From positions 496,001-560,000 of the forward strand of contig JADJPA010000001.1 of the NCBI GenBank assembly GCA_016713505.1: a stretch of DNA of 64,000 bases, given 5' to 3'. This DNA is from Candidatus Competibacteraceae bacterium. GTDB lineage: Bacteria; Pseudomonadota; Gammaproteobacteria; Competibacterales; Competibacteraceae. The translations under genes and the position numbers were made by a program. The notes beneath the pieces are model-generated. The model was not told where the DNA came from, made no database searches, and saw nothing but the letters and a program-made list of their open reading frames with translations. Of the stretch, positions 37,232 through 46,072 are shown piece after piece. Numbering within the stretch: the stretch's first letter is position 1; every line of letters starts with the position of its first letter.

Positions 37232-37306
37232 AATGAGCCTCCTGTCGGTTCGGACCCACATCATGAAGTTGTCAGGGATGCTACCGGCTAGCCGCCCTTG
37301 GGACTC

Positions 37307-38407
37307 TCAGCGGATGACCCGCGCGCCTTTGCCTTTCATCGCCGCTTCGACTTCCTCGACCCGCACCATCGAGGTGTCGCCCGGCGTGGTCATCGCCAGC
37401 GCGCCGTGGGCCGCGCCGTACTCGACCGCCGCTTGCGGGTCTTTGCCTTCCAGAAAGCCGTAGGCCAGCCCGGAAGCGAAGCCGTCGCCGCCGCCCACCC
37501 GGTCGTAGATTTCCAGGTTATCGCGCTTCATCGACTCGTAGATCTTGCCGTCATACCAAAGGATGGCCGCCCAGTCGTTGACGGTGGCGGTCTTAGCGTT
37601 GCGCAGCGTGGTCGCGGCGACCTTAAAGTTCGGATAGTCCTTCACCACCGTCTTAATCATGTTGGCGAAAGATTCGGTTTGGATGTTGGTCAGATGCTCG
37701 TCGGCCCCTTCCACCGCGAAGCCCAGACAAGCGGTGAAATCTTCCTCATTGCCGATCATCACATCGACGTATTTAGCGATTTCGCGGTTGGTCCGCTGTG
37801 CGCCTTCCTTGCCGCCCTGGCTCTTCCACAGCGAGGCGCGGAAGTTGAGATCGTAGGCGACCACCGTGCCGTATTGCTTGGCGACCTGCACCGCTTCCAG
37901 CACCGCTTCGGCGGTATTCGACGCCAGCGCGGCGAAAATGCCGCCGGTCTGGAACCAGCGCACCCCTTCCTCGCCGAACAGTTTTTCCCAGTTCACTTCG
38001 CCGGGACGGATTTGCGAGGCCGCCGAATGGCCCCGGTCGGAACAGCCCAAGGCGGGACGGATGCCGAAGCCTTTTTCGGTGAAATTCAAGCCGACGCGGG
38101 TGTTGCGGCCCAGACCGTCGAAGTCACGCCAGATGACGTGCGACATATCGACGCCGCCTTGCATAATGAAATCTTCCACCAGCCAGCCCAGGTCGTTTTT
38201 CGGTAACGCCGTTACCACGGCGGCGCGCTTGCCCCAGCACTTGCGCATGGCGCGGGCGACATTGTATTCACCGCCGCCTTCCCAGACTTGGAAAGAGCGA
38301 GCGTTGCGCACGCGGCCGAAACCCGGATCGAAACGTAGCATCACTTCCCCGAACGAGGCGCAATCCCATTTGGTTTCGGCGGCGGATTTGATAGTCAACT
38401 CAGCCAT
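37307..38407 (-). CDS. PfkB-family carbohydrate kinase, probable 2-keto-3-deoxygluconate kinase
   Basis: A ribokinase-fold kinase of 366 residues. WDCASFGEVMLRFDPG opens it, GGGEYNVARAMRKCWGKRAAVVTALPKNDLG is the sugar-binding part, and DRVGGGDGFASGLAYGFLEG carries the anion hole and catalytic Asp (GGGD instead of the common GAGD). It is longer than E. coli KdgK and clearly different from the KdgK at 47.2 kb in the same operon. Neighbour eda suggests 2-keto-3-deoxygluconate as substrate, but a related keto-sugar acid is equally possible. Confidence 0.85.
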   Translation of the reverse strand: MAELTIKSAAETKWDCASFGEVMLRFDPGFGRVRNARSFQVWEGGGEYNVARAMRKCWGKRAAVVTALPKNDLGWLVEDFIMQGGVDMSHVIWRDFDGLGRNTRVGLNFTEKGFGIRPALGCSDRGHSAASQIRPGEVNWEKLFGEEGVRWFQTGGIFAALASNTAEAVLEAVQVAKQYGTVVAYDLNFRASLWKSQGGKEGAQRTNREIAKYVDVMIGNEEDFTACLGFAVEGADEHLTNIQTESFANMIKTVVKDYPNFKVAATTLRNAKTATVNDWAAILWYDGKIYESMKRDNLEIYDRVGGGDGFASGLAYGFLEGKDPQAAVEYGAAHGALAMTTPGDTSMVRVEEVEAAMKGKGARVIR

Positions 38408-38446
38408 TTCCGTATCCTCATCTTCTTAAATTTAGGCGTCACCGAT

Positions 38447-38481
38447 CCCCTCTCCCTTTGGGACAGGGGCCAGGGGAGAGG
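38447..38481. repeat. CCCTCTCCC-type dispersed intergenic repeat
   Basis: An imperfect palindrome of the form CCCCTCTCCCTTTGGGAC-AGGGGCCAGGGGAGAGG lies between eda and the PfkB kinase gene. It resembles the element at 42171-42210 and the short GC-rich repeats scattered between genes in many proteobacteria. The function is unknown; as RNA it would form a hairpin inside the operon. Confidence 0.5.
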
Positions 38482-38487
38482 TCGCAT

Positions 38488-39114
38488 TCAGCGCGGTTTC
38501 AACGCGCTTGCCTCTTTCGCCAGCGCCGTAATCTTGCCCCAATCACCCGCCACCATCGCCGCTTTGGGCACCAGCCATGAACCGCCGACACAGGCCACAT
38601 TCGGCAGCGCCAGAAAATCCGGGGCATTGTCCACTGACACACCGCCCGTTGGGCAGAACAGCACATCTGGGAATGGCCCGCCGAGCGCTTTCAACATGCC
38701 AATACCGCCCGCTTGCTGGGCCGGGAACAGTTTCAATTGCTGAAATCCAGCCTGCCGGGCGGCAATGACGTCGGAGGGGGTAAATACGCCAGGCAACAGC
38801 GGCAGCTTGGTCTGATGAGCAGCTTCAATCATGCTTGGGGTCAAGCCGGGGCTGACGCCGAAGCGCGCGCCCGCGTCCAACGATTTGGCGAATTCTTCCG
38901 GGCGGGTGAGGGTGCCCACGCCGACGATGGCGTCTGGCACCTCTTTGGCAATGGCGCGGATCGCATCCAGGCCGACGGCGGTGCGCAAGGTGACTTCCAG
39001 CACCCGCACCCCGCCCGCGACCAACGCTTTGGCCAGCGGCACCGCATGGGCTAGCTCTTCAATCGCAATAACCGGAATCACCGGGCCGGTGCGCATGACT
39101 TCGAGGACGTTCAT
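38488..39114 (-). CDS. eda: 2-keto-3-deoxy-6-phosphogluconate (KDPG) aldolase
   Basis: A class I aldolase of 208 residues. The catalytic glutamate is in RVLEVTLRT, the Schiff-base lysine in QQLKLFPAQQAGG, and the phosphate loop in PTGGVSVDNAPDFLALPNVACVGGSWLV. It splits KDPG to pyruvate and glyceraldehyde-3-phosphate, the last step of both the uronate and Entner-Doudoroff routes. The open frame runs further upstream (to 39330), but the ATG at 39114 (MNVLEVMRTGPVIPVI) matches the family N-terminus. Confidence 0.95.
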   Translation of the reverse strand: MNVLEVMRTGPVIPVIAIEELAHAVPLAKALVAGGVRVLEVTLRTAVGLDAIRAIAKEVPDAIVGVGTLTRPEEFAKSLDAGARFGVSPGLTPSMIEAAHQTKLPLLPGVFTPSDVIAARQAGFQQLKLFPAQQAGGIGMLKALGGPFPDVLFCPTGGVSVDNAPDFLALPNVACVGGSWLVPKAAMVAGDWGKITALAKEASALKPR

Positions 39115-39137
39115 GAAATAACTCGCTTTGAAAGTTG

Positions 39138-40670
39138 TCAGGTTACGACCGAAATGGGCCACGGCACGAATTCGTTCTGGCCGTAGCCGTGCAGTTCGCT
39201 TTTCGAGGGCTGGCCGGATGCGCAATCCAGCATCCGTTGAAAAATACGTGCGCCGACTTCGGCGATAGTGGTTGTGCCATCCACAATCTCGCCGCAGTTG
39301 AGGTCGATGTCTTCTTGCTGCCGTTGCCATAGCGCGGTGTTGGTCGCCAGCTTCAGCGAGGGCGTGGGCTGGCAGCCGTAGGCGGAACCGCGTCCGGTGG
39401 TGAAGCAGACCAGATTTGCGCCGCCCGCGACTTGACCGGTGGCCGACATCGGGTCGTAGCCGGGCGTGTCCATAAACACGAAACCCTTAGCGGCGACCGG
39501 CTCGGCGTATTCGTAGACTTCCACTAAGTTGGTAGTGCCCGCCTTGGCGACCGCGCCCAGCGACTTTTCCAGGATGGTGGTCAGCCCGCCCGCCTTGTTG
39601 CCAGCGGAGGGGTTGTTGTTCAATTCGGCGTGATTACGGGCGCAGTAGTCTTCCCACCACGCCAGCCGCCGGATGAGCTTGTCGCCGATCTCGCGCGACA
39701 CCGCGCGGCGGGTCAGCAGATGTTCCGCCCCGTAGATTTCCGGCGTTTCCGACAGAATCGCCGTGCCGCCGTGGCGCACCAGCCAATCCACCGCTACGCC
39801 CAGCGCCGGATTGGCGGTGATGCCGGAATAGCCGTCCGAACCGCCGCATTGCAGCCCGACCGTCAAATGGCTGGCGGGTACGGCTTGGCGGGTGACGGCG
39901 TTAGCGGCGGGCAGCATCTGCTGGATCGCTTCGATGCCGCGCCGGACGGTTTTGGCAGTGCCGCCGCTGTCTTGAATGGTGAAGGTGCATAGCCGCTCGT
40001 TTTCCTTGAGGTTATGCGCTTGGAAAATGCCGCCGATCTGGTTGGTTTCGCAGCCGAGGCCGACAAACAGCACGGCGGCGAAATTGGGATGATGAGCGTA
40101 ACCGGCCAGCGTCCGCCGCAGCAGCGCCAAGCCCGGCCCTTGTGGATCGATGCCGCAGCCGCCGCTGTGGGTCAGCGCCACCACGCCGTCCACGTTAGGA
40201 AAGTCGGCCAGCGCCGCCGGATTGAAGTCGTGCCGAAAATGATCGGCGATGGCGCGCACCACCGTGGCGGAACAGTTGACGCTGCTCAAAATACCGATGA
40301 AATTGCGGGTCGCCACCCGAGCATCGGCGCGGACGATACCCTGAAACGTCGCCGGTTCAGCCACATACGTGGTAGGTTTGGCGTCCACACAAAAAGCGTA
40401 GTCGCGGGCAAATTCGGCCATCGCCAGATTTTGGGTATGGACATGCTGTCCGGCTTCGATGTCCTGGGTGGCGATGCCGATGATTTGGTTGTAACGGCGC
40501 ACCGGCTGACCCTGGGTGATGGCTCGCGTCGCCACTTTATGGGCAGGTGGAATCAAACCCGCCACCATCAGATTTTCCTCGGCGATGCGCTCGCCACCGA
40601 CCAGTTGGCGACGGGCGATCACCACATCGTCTTGCGGGTGCAAGCGGATGATGGGGGAAAGCGCGCTCAT
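39138..40670 (-). CDS. uxaA: Altronate dehydratase UxaA
   Basis: A 510-residue altronate dehydratase. The N-terminal SAF domain (PIIRLHPQDDVVIARRQLVGGERI) is joined to the large catalytic domain: RNFIGILSSVNCSATVVR, HSGGCGIDPQGPG, GLQCGGSDGYSGITANPALG and GFVFMDTPGYDPMSATGQVAGG. It dehydrates D-altronate from galacturonate to 2-keto-3-deoxygluconate. Start at 40670 overlaps the uxaC stop (TGATG), so the genes are translationally coupled. Longer frames upstream lie inside uxaC. Confidence 0.95.
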   Translation of the reverse strand: MSALSPIIRLHPQDDVVIARRQLVGGERIAEENLMVAGLIPPAHKVATRAITQGQPVRRYNQIIGIATQDIEAGQHVHTQNLAMAEFARDYAFCVDAKPTTYVAEPATFQGIVRADARVATRNFIGILSSVNCSATVVRAIADHFRHDFNPAALADFPNVDGVVALTHSGGCGIDPQGPGLALLRRTLAGYAHHPNFAAVLFVGLGCETNQIGGIFQAHNLKENERLCTFTIQDSGGTAKTVRRGIEAIQQMLPAANAVTRQAVPASHLTVGLQCGGSDGYSGITANPALGVAVDWLVRHGGTAILSETPEIYGAEHLLTRRAVSREIGDKLIRRLAWWEDYCARNHAELNNNPSAGNKAGGLTTILEKSLGAVAKAGTTNLVEVYEYAEPVAAKGFVFMDTPGYDPMSATGQVAGGANLVCFTTGRGSAYGCQPTPSLKLATNTALWQRQQEDIDLNCGEIVDGTTTIAEVGARIFQRMLDCASGQPSKSELHGYGQNEFVPWPISVVT

Positions 40671-42085
40671 CAGTCGGTTCCTAAACCGAAGTAACGGCTG
40701 GCGTTGCCGTAGCTGATGCCTTCGACGATCCGCTGTAATAGCGCCCAATCCTGCGGGTATTCGCCGTTTTCCACCCAGCCGCCAATCAGGTTGCACAGAA
40801 TCCGGCGGAAATACTCGTGGCGAGTGTAGGACAGGAAGCTGCGCGAATCGGTCAGCATCCCGACGAACGCGCCGAGGTTGCCAAGATTGGCCAGCGCGGT
40901 CAGCTGCCGAATCATGCCGTCCTTCTGGTCGTTGAACCACCAGCCGGAGCCGAATTGCATCTTGCCGAGCACCCGTCCGTCTTGGAAATTGCCGATCATC
41001 GTCCCCAACACCTCGTTATGGATCGGATTCAGGCCATAGAGGATGGTGCGCGGCAGCCGATTATCGGCATCGAGCGCGTCGAGATAACGGGAGAGCTTGG
41101 CCGCCACCAAGCCGTCGCTGATCGAATCCCAGCCGGTATCCGGGCCGAGCTGTTTGAACATCCGGGCGTTGTTGTTGCGTAGCGCGCTTAGGTGCAACTG
41201 CATCGCCCAATCGTGCTGGGCGTATTCGCGGCCGACATGCAGCAGCACAGCGGTTTTGTATTGCTCGATTTCCTTGGGCGATAGCGCCGCACCCTCCAAA
41301 CGGCGCGCGAGGATCGCATCGAGTTCGGCTTCGGTCGCTTCCTCATAAAACATGGCGATGTCGATGCCGTGATCGGACAGGCGGCAGCCGCGCTCGGCGA
41401 AGTAATCCAGCCGGGCGCTCAACGCCTTACGGACATCGGCGAAGCGGTTGATCGGAATGCCGCTCGCCTCGGCCAGCTTGGCGAGGTACTCGGCGTAATC
41501 GGCGCGGTCGATGTTGAAGGAGCGGTCGGGCCGAAAGGTTGGCAGCACCTTAATTGAGAAACTCTGGTCGGCGGCGATGGCGGCATGGTTGGCCAAATCG
41601 TCGATGGGATCGTCGGTGGTGCAGACGCCGCGCACCTTGGCGCTTTGCATCAAGCCACGGGCGAAAAATTCGGGTTGCTTGAGTTTGGTGTTGCAGATTT
41701 CCCAGAGCGCATCAGCAGTCTCGGCGCTGACCACGAGGTCGGTACCGAAAAAGCGGCGCAATTCCAGATGGCACCAGTGATACAGCGGGTTGCCGACGGC
41801 CAGCGGCAGCACCTCGCAAAAGCGGCGGAATTTGGCCTGATCGGGTTGATCGCCGGTGATGAAATCTTCAGTCACGCCAGACGAGCGCATGAAGCGCCAT
41901 TTGTAATGGTCGCCGCCGAGCCAGATTTCGGTGATGTTACGGAACTGCTTGTTCTGGGCGATTTCCGCAGGTGGCAGGTGGCAGTGATAGTCGAGAATCG
42001 GCTGTGGCGCGGCGTATTCGTGGTAGAGCGTGCGCGCGGTCGGGGTTTCGAGGAGAAAATCCTCGTCCATAAACGGTTTAGCCAT
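40670..42085 (-). CDS. uxaC: Uronate isomerase UxaC
   Basis: A 471-residue uronate isomerase of the amidohydrolase-like superfamily. It begins MAKPFMDEDFLLETPTART, has the metal-binding motif ILDYHCHLPPAEIA, then GDHYKWRFMRSSGV, and ends in WALLQRIVEGISYGNASRYF. It converts glucuronate to fructuronate and galacturonate to tagaturonate, so one enzyme feeds both branches of this cluster. ATG at 42085 is in frame. The upstream gap to dctM is 213 bases and carries a dispersed repeat. Confidence 0.96.
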   Translation of the reverse strand: MAKPFMDEDFLLETPTARTLYHEYAAPQPILDYHCHLPPAEIAQNKQFRNITEIWLGGDHYKWRFMRSSGVTEDFITGDQPDQAKFRRFCEVLPLAVGNPLYHWCHLELRRFFGTDLVVSAETADALWEICNTKLKQPEFFARGLMQSAKVRGVCTTDDPIDDLANHAAIAADQSFSIKVLPTFRPDRSFNIDRADYAEYLAKLAEASGIPINRFADVRKALSARLDYFAERGCRLSDHGIDIAMFYEEATEAELDAILARRLEGAALSPKEIEQYKTAVLLHVGREYAQHDWAMQLHLSALRNNNARMFKQLGPDTGWDSISDGLVAAKLSRYLDALDADNRLPRTILYGLNPIHNEVLGTMIGNFQDGRVLGKMQFGSGWWFNDQKDGMIRQLTALANLGNLGAFVGMLTDSRSFLSYTRHEYFRRILCNLIGGWVENGEYPQDWALLQRIVEGISYGNASRYFGLGTD

Positions 42086-42170
42086 GATGCGCTCCGATTC
42101 GTGTCAATCCGGCCGCCAGCCCGTCGGCGGCGCCAACGATAACGAAAGTCTTTTAAAACCTATCCGACAA

Positions 42171-42210
42171 CTCCCCTCGTCCCTTGGGAGAGAGGGGCTG
42201 GGGGTGAGGG
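42171..42210. repeat. CCCTCGTCCC-type dispersed intergenic repeat
   Basis: An imperfect palindrome, CTCCCCTCGTCCCTTGGGAG followed by AGAGGGGCTGGGGGTGAGGG, lies between dctM and uxaC. It resembles the element at 38447-38481 in composition and arrangement. Two copies within one operon suggest a mobile or amplified repeat. As RNA it would form a stable hairpin that could attenuate or process the long transcript. Confidence 0.55.
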
Positions 42211-42298
42211 TTCTTTATGCAAGCACTTAAATTTCCCGGCTCGCCCGTCCCGCCGCCGCCGGGGCAGGGGGGCGAGGACGATGCGGTTTAGCCTGGAA

Positions 42299-43591
42299 TC
42301 AGCCATGAATCACGCCAAGTATTCGCGGCAAGGTCAGCGAAAACGCGGGGACGTAAGTGACTAGCATCAGGGTGGCGAACAACGCGCCGTAGAACGGCAG
42401 AATGGTGCGCATCACCTGACCGACCGAGATACCCGCGATGGCGCAACCGACAAACTGGGTGGTGCCCACCGGCGGGGTGTTCAGCCCCAAGGCGCAGTTG
42501 AGCAGGATCACGATGCCGAACTGCACCGGATGCATTCCGGCTTCCATCGCCACCGGCAGGAAAATCGGCGTGCAGATCAGGATGGTGGCGGCCATGTCCA
42601 TGAAGGTGCCGAGGATGAACAACAGCAGGTTGATCATCAAGAAGATGACGATGGGGTTGGTCGAAATCCCCTTGAGGAACGAACCCATCAACTCCGCCAC
42701 TTCATACAGGCCCATCAGATACTGGAACATGGTGGAAACGCCGATCAACAACAGCACCACGCCGGTAGTCTTGACCGCCTTGGCGGCCGCCTTGAGGAAG
42801 TTCCCCCAGGTCATCGTCCGATACAGGAAGAAAGTCAGGATGATCGAATAAGCCACCGCGACCGAGGCCGATTCGGTGGCGGTGAACACGCCCGACAGAA
42901 TGCCGGTCAGAATGATGACGATCACCAACAGACCCGGCACCGCCGCCGCGAAACTGCGCGCTACCACCGGCCAGCCGGGAAAGACGCCGACCGGATAGCC
43001 GCGCTTGATGGCGACGTAATACGCGGCGACCAAGCAGCAGACCATCAGCAGGATCGCGGGCACGATGCCCGCCGGAATCAGCGCGCCCGCCGAGACGGTG
43101 CCGCCAGCGGCCAAGGTGTAGATGATCATGTTGTGGCTGGTCGGCATCAACGCGCCGGTCAGTGAGGCGTGGGTAGTGACGTTGACCGCATAATCGAGAT
43201 CGTAGCCCTTGTCCTTCATCATCGGGATCATCACCGCGCCCATCGCCGACACGTCGGCCACCGGCGAGCCGGAGACACCGCCAAACAGGGTGCAGGCCAC
43301 CACGTTGGTCAGGCCCAGGCCGCCGCGAATGTGTCCCACCAGCGCTTCGGAAAAGCGCACGATCTTATCGGCGATGCCGCCATACAGCATCAATTCGCCG
43401 CTGAACACGAAGAAGGGAATCGCCAGGAACGAAAAGATGTTCATCCCCGACATCATCTGCTGAAACAGCACCGCCACCGGCAGCCCTTCGTAGAGAATCG
43501 TGCAAATCGCCGACAAGCCGATGGCGAACGCCACCGGTACGCCGAGGATCAGAAAAAGCAGAAAGGTCAGACAGAGAATGGTTAGTGCCAT
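42299..43591 (-). CDS. dctM: TRAP transporter large permease DctM
   Basis: A 430-residue protein with about 12 membrane helices, the TRAP large subunit. FGGVSGSPVADVSAMGAVMIPMM, ASLTGALMPTSHNMIIYTLAAGG, FTATESASVAVAYS and NCALGLNTPPVGTTQFVGCAIAG are DctM hallmarks. It uses the sodium gradient to drive import of the substrate bound by DctP. Its ATG lies 10 bases inside the dctQ gene. In this operon the cargo is most likely a hexuronate, which is inference from the neighbouring enzymes. Confidence 0.95.
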   Translation of the reverse strand: MALTILCLTFLLFLILGVPVAFAIGLSAICTILYEGLPVAVLFQQMMSGMNIFSFLAIPFFVFSGELMLYGGIADKIVRFSEALVGHIRGGLGLTNVVACTLFGGVSGSPVADVSAMGAVMIPMMKDKGYDLDYAVNVTTHASLTGALMPTSHNMIIYTLAAGGTVSAGALIPAGIVPAILLMVCCLVAAYYVAIKRGYPVGVFPGWPVVARSFAAAVPGLLVIVIILTGILSGVFTATESASVAVAYSIILTFFLYRTMTWGNFLKAAAKAVKTTGVVLLLIGVSTMFQYLMGLYEVAELMGSFLKGISTNPIVIFLMINLLLFILGTFMDMAATILICTPIFLPVAMEAGMHPVQFGIVILLNCALGLNTPPVGTTQFVGCAIAGISVGQVMRTILPFYGALFATLMLVTYVPAFSLTLPRILGVIHG

Positions 43592-44109
43592 GACGGAATC
43601 ACCTCTTCACCCTTGAGGGCGGCCAGGATGTGTTCGATGGAAAACAGGATGATCATGATTCCACCCAGCACCAGCGGCACGTAACGCACCCATTCTTGTA
43701 AGGGAAGGTTCGGAATCTTGTAGCTCGCCTGCGTGCCCAGCACGAGGCCGTTGTAGATCATGGCCAGCGCGAAGGCGATGACCAGGATATGAATCAGCAG
43801 CTCGACCTGGTTGCGGAGCTTGTCCGGCAGCAGCACCAGCAGCGACTCCATGCCGATGTGGCCCGCGTCTCGCACCCCGGCGGCCGCGCCGAACAGGGTG
43901 ACATAGAGCACCAGCACCAGGGCCAAGCTTTCGGCCCAGGTCGGCGGTTGGTTCAATACATAGCGGCCAAAGACTTGATAAACGACGATGGCGACAATGG
44001 CGAGTAAGCCAATGACCCCCAGATACATGGCGTAGCGCGCCAGAAACGCATTAAATTTGCTCAAGCCGCTGACGTAGGGTCGAGCCTCTGAGTCGGTTTG
44101 ATGTTCCAT
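43582..44109 (-). CDS. dctQ: TRAP transporter small permease DctQ
   Basis: A 175-residue protein with four membrane helices. VYQVFGRYVLNQPPTWAESLALVLVLYVTLFGAAAGVRDAGHIGMESLL is the typical DctQ core, and WVRYVPLVLGGIMIILFSIEHIL the last helix. It joins DctM to the periplasmic binding protein. Its 3' end overlaps dctM by 10 bases, and it is separated from dctP by 75 bases. Confidence 0.93.
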   Translation of the reverse strand: MEHQTDSEARPYVSGLSKFNAFLARYAMYLGVIGLLAIVAIVVYQVFGRYVLNQPPTWAESLALVLVLYVTLFGAAAGVRDAGHIGMESLLVLLPDKLRNQVELLIHILVIAFALAMIYNGLVLGTQASYKIPNLPLQEWVRYVPLVLGGIMIILFSIEHILAALKGEEVIPSWH

Positions 44110-44184
44110 AAGTGTGGTCCTGCGGGGAAGCGTGGGCGGTGCAGGAAAGGGCGCGACGCGATAACGCCGCCGCGCCCAATCGTT

Positions 44185-45156
44185 TTATTTGGTATCCTGA
44201 ATCCGCTTCACCAGATCCTTGATCTTGGGATCGGCTGCGAACTTGTCATAGACTGGCTTCATCGCCTCGACCATCTTTTCGCGGTCTTCCACCTTGAAGA
44301 CCTGCGTGCCCGCCGCTTCCACCTTGGCGCGGGCCTTGGTTTCGCGCTCGTCCCACAGCTTGCGCATCTCGGCGACCGATTCCTTGGCGGTTTGCCGGAT
44401 TAGTTTTTGATCGTCCGGGGTCAGGGTGTCCCAAATCTTCTTGGAGAACACCACCACTTCGGGAGCCATCGAATGCTCGGTCAAGGAGTAATTCTTGGCG
44501 GCTTCAAAATGACTGGACGATTCATAGGACGGCCAGTTGTTTTCGGCCCCGTCGATCAGATGGGTCTTGAGGGCGGTAAACACTTCGCCGTAAGGCATCG
44601 GGGTGGCGTTCGCGCCCAAGGCTTCGACCATGGCCACGAACAGATCGGATTGCTGTACCCGCAGCTTCATGCCTTTCATGTCGGCCATGCTCTTGATTGG
44701 CTTGGCCGCTGTGTAGAAATTCCGCGCGCCACTGTCGTAATAGGCCAGACCGATGAAGCCTTGCGCTTCCATCGCCTTGAGGATGTCATCGCCGATGGCG
44801 CCGTCCAGCACCTTACGCATGTGGTCCTTGGAGCGGAACACGAAGGGCATCGCCAGCGCCAGAGTTTCCGGGACGATGTTATTGAGCGGGGCGACGTTGA
44901 CTCGGATCATGTCGAGACCCCCGATCTTGATTTGCTCGATGGTGTCTTTTTCCTGGCCGAGCTTGCTATCCGGGAACACCTTGATGCCCATCTTGCCGCC
45001 GGAAAGCTCTTTCAGCCGTTCACTCATGAACTTGACGCCCATCACGGTCGGATAATCCGCCGGATGCGTGTCGGACGAACGGAAATCGCGGGCTTGCGCG
45101 ACGCCGGCCAGCGCGATGGCGACGGCGGCGACAAGAGCTTTGGTCATGTTTTTCAT
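44185..45156 (-). CDS. dctP: TRAP transporter substrate-binding protein DctP
   Basis: A 323-residue periplasmic protein with a signal peptide (MKNMTKALVAAVAIALAGVAQA). FRSSDTHPADYPTVMGVKFMSERLKELSGGKM, GFIGLAYYDSGARNFYT, the carboxylate-binding arginine in MKLRVQQSDLFVAMVEALGANATPMPYGEVFTALK, and AENNWPSYESSSHFEAAKNY belong to the DctP family that binds sugar acids and similar carboxylates. ATG 45156 follows AAGGA. The location beside uxuA and uxaC implies uronate binding, but the ligand is not proven. Confidence 0.93.
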   Translation of the reverse strand: MKNMTKALVAAVAIALAGVAQARDFRSSDTHPADYPTVMGVKFMSERLKELSGGKMGIKVFPDSKLGQEKDTIEQIKIGGLDMIRVNVAPLNNIVPETLALAMPFVFRSKDHMRKVLDGAIGDDILKAMEAQGFIGLAYYDSGARNFYTAAKPIKSMADMKGMKLRVQQSDLFVAMVEALGANATPMPYGEVFTALKTHLIDGAENNWPSYESSSHFEAAKNYSLTEHSMAPEVVVFSKKIWDTLTPDDQKLIRQTAKESVAEMRKLWDERETKARAKVEAAGTQVFKVEDREKMVEAMKPVYDKFAADPKIKDLVKRIQDTK

Positions 45157-45209
45157 TGGTTTTTCCTTCTTTGGTTGTAATACATTGAGCAGTAGAATGT
45201 TGTAGCGTC

Positions 45210-46064
45210 TCAAACGCCGGCATAGGCCGAAAACGCGCCGTCCACGGGCACGACCACGCCGTTGACGAAACCGGAACCTTCCTCGGACGCCAGCCACAGC
45301 AAGGTGCCGATCAATTCGCGGGATTCGCCGAAGCGACCCATGGGGGTATGGGCGACGATCTTTTGCGCCCGCGCGGTGAATTCGCCGGTTTTTTCATCAA
45401 TCAACAGCTTGCGATTTTGCTCGGAGAGGAAAAAGCCGGGGGCGATAGCGTTGACACGAATGCCCGCTTTGGCGAAATGCACCGCCAGCCATTGGGTGAA
45501 GTTGCTGATTGCCGCCTTGGCCCCGCTGTAGGCCGGGATTTTGGTCAGCGGGCGCAGGGCGTTCATCGACGAGATGTTGATGATCGAACAGCCGGAACGG
45601 CCCAGCATTTGGCGGGCGAACACCTGGGTCGGCAGCAGCGTGCCGAGGAAGTTGAGGTTGAAAACGAACTCCACGCTCTTGGGATCGAGATTGAAGAACG
45701 TGACCAGCGAATCTTGGCGCAGATCGTCCGGTTCAAACCACTCTTTACTGGTGGTGCCTTTGGGATCGTTGCCGCCCGCGCCATTGATCAATAAATCGCA
45801 CGGCCCCAACTCTTTAAGAACTCGTTCCGCCGCAGTGTCCAGCGAGGGGCGATCCAAGACGTTGGCGCTGACTCCGATGGCGGACCCACCGAACGCTCTG
45901 AGTCGAACGGCGGTTTTTTCCGCCGCCTCCGCGTTGCGGCCCAGCACCGCGACCTTGGCCCCGCTGGCGGCCAGCGCGGCCGCGAGTTCGGAGCACAACA
46001 CGCCGCTGCCGCCGGTGACCACCGCGACTTTATCGGTCAAATCAACCTTGAAAGGGAGTTTCAT
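45210..46064 (-). CDS. SDR-family oxidoreductase, probable D-mannonate oxidoreductase (fructuronate reductase)
   Basis: A short-chain dehydrogenase of 284 residues. The Rossmann motif reads VVTGGSGVLCSELAAALA, in which the usual third glycine is replaced (GVLC), a trait of the mannonate-oxidoreductase SDR subfamily. NGAGGND and the catalytic YSGAKAA (Tyr-x3-Lys) are intact, and NAIAPGFFLSEQNR follows. Eight bases before uxuA's stop make these neighbours cotranscribed. No long-chain UxuB is present, so this SDR probably fills the fructuronate-to-mannonate step, which is inference. Confidence 0.88.
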   Translation of the reverse strand: MKLPFKVDLTDKVAVVTGGSGVLCSELAAALAASGAKVAVLGRNAEAAEKTAVRLRAFGGSAIGVSANVLDRPSLDTAAERVLKELGPCDLLINGAGGNDPKGTTSKEWFEPDDLRQDSLVTFFNLDPKSVEFVFNLNFLGTLLPTQVFARQMLGRSGCSIINISSMNALRPLTKIPAYSGAKAAISNFTQWLAVHFAKAGIRVNAIAPGFFLSEQNRKLLIDEKTGEFTARAQKIVAHTPMGRFGESRELIGTLLWLASEEGSGFVNGVVVPVDGAFSAYAGV

Positions 46065-46072
46065 GGCGGCTC

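Noticed and set aside
42299..45156. C4-dicarboxylate TRAP transporter unrelated to uronates
   Set aside because: Sequence alone cannot exclude it, but the genes sit between uxaC and the SDR-uxuA pair on the same strand with overlaps, so uronate transport is the better reading.
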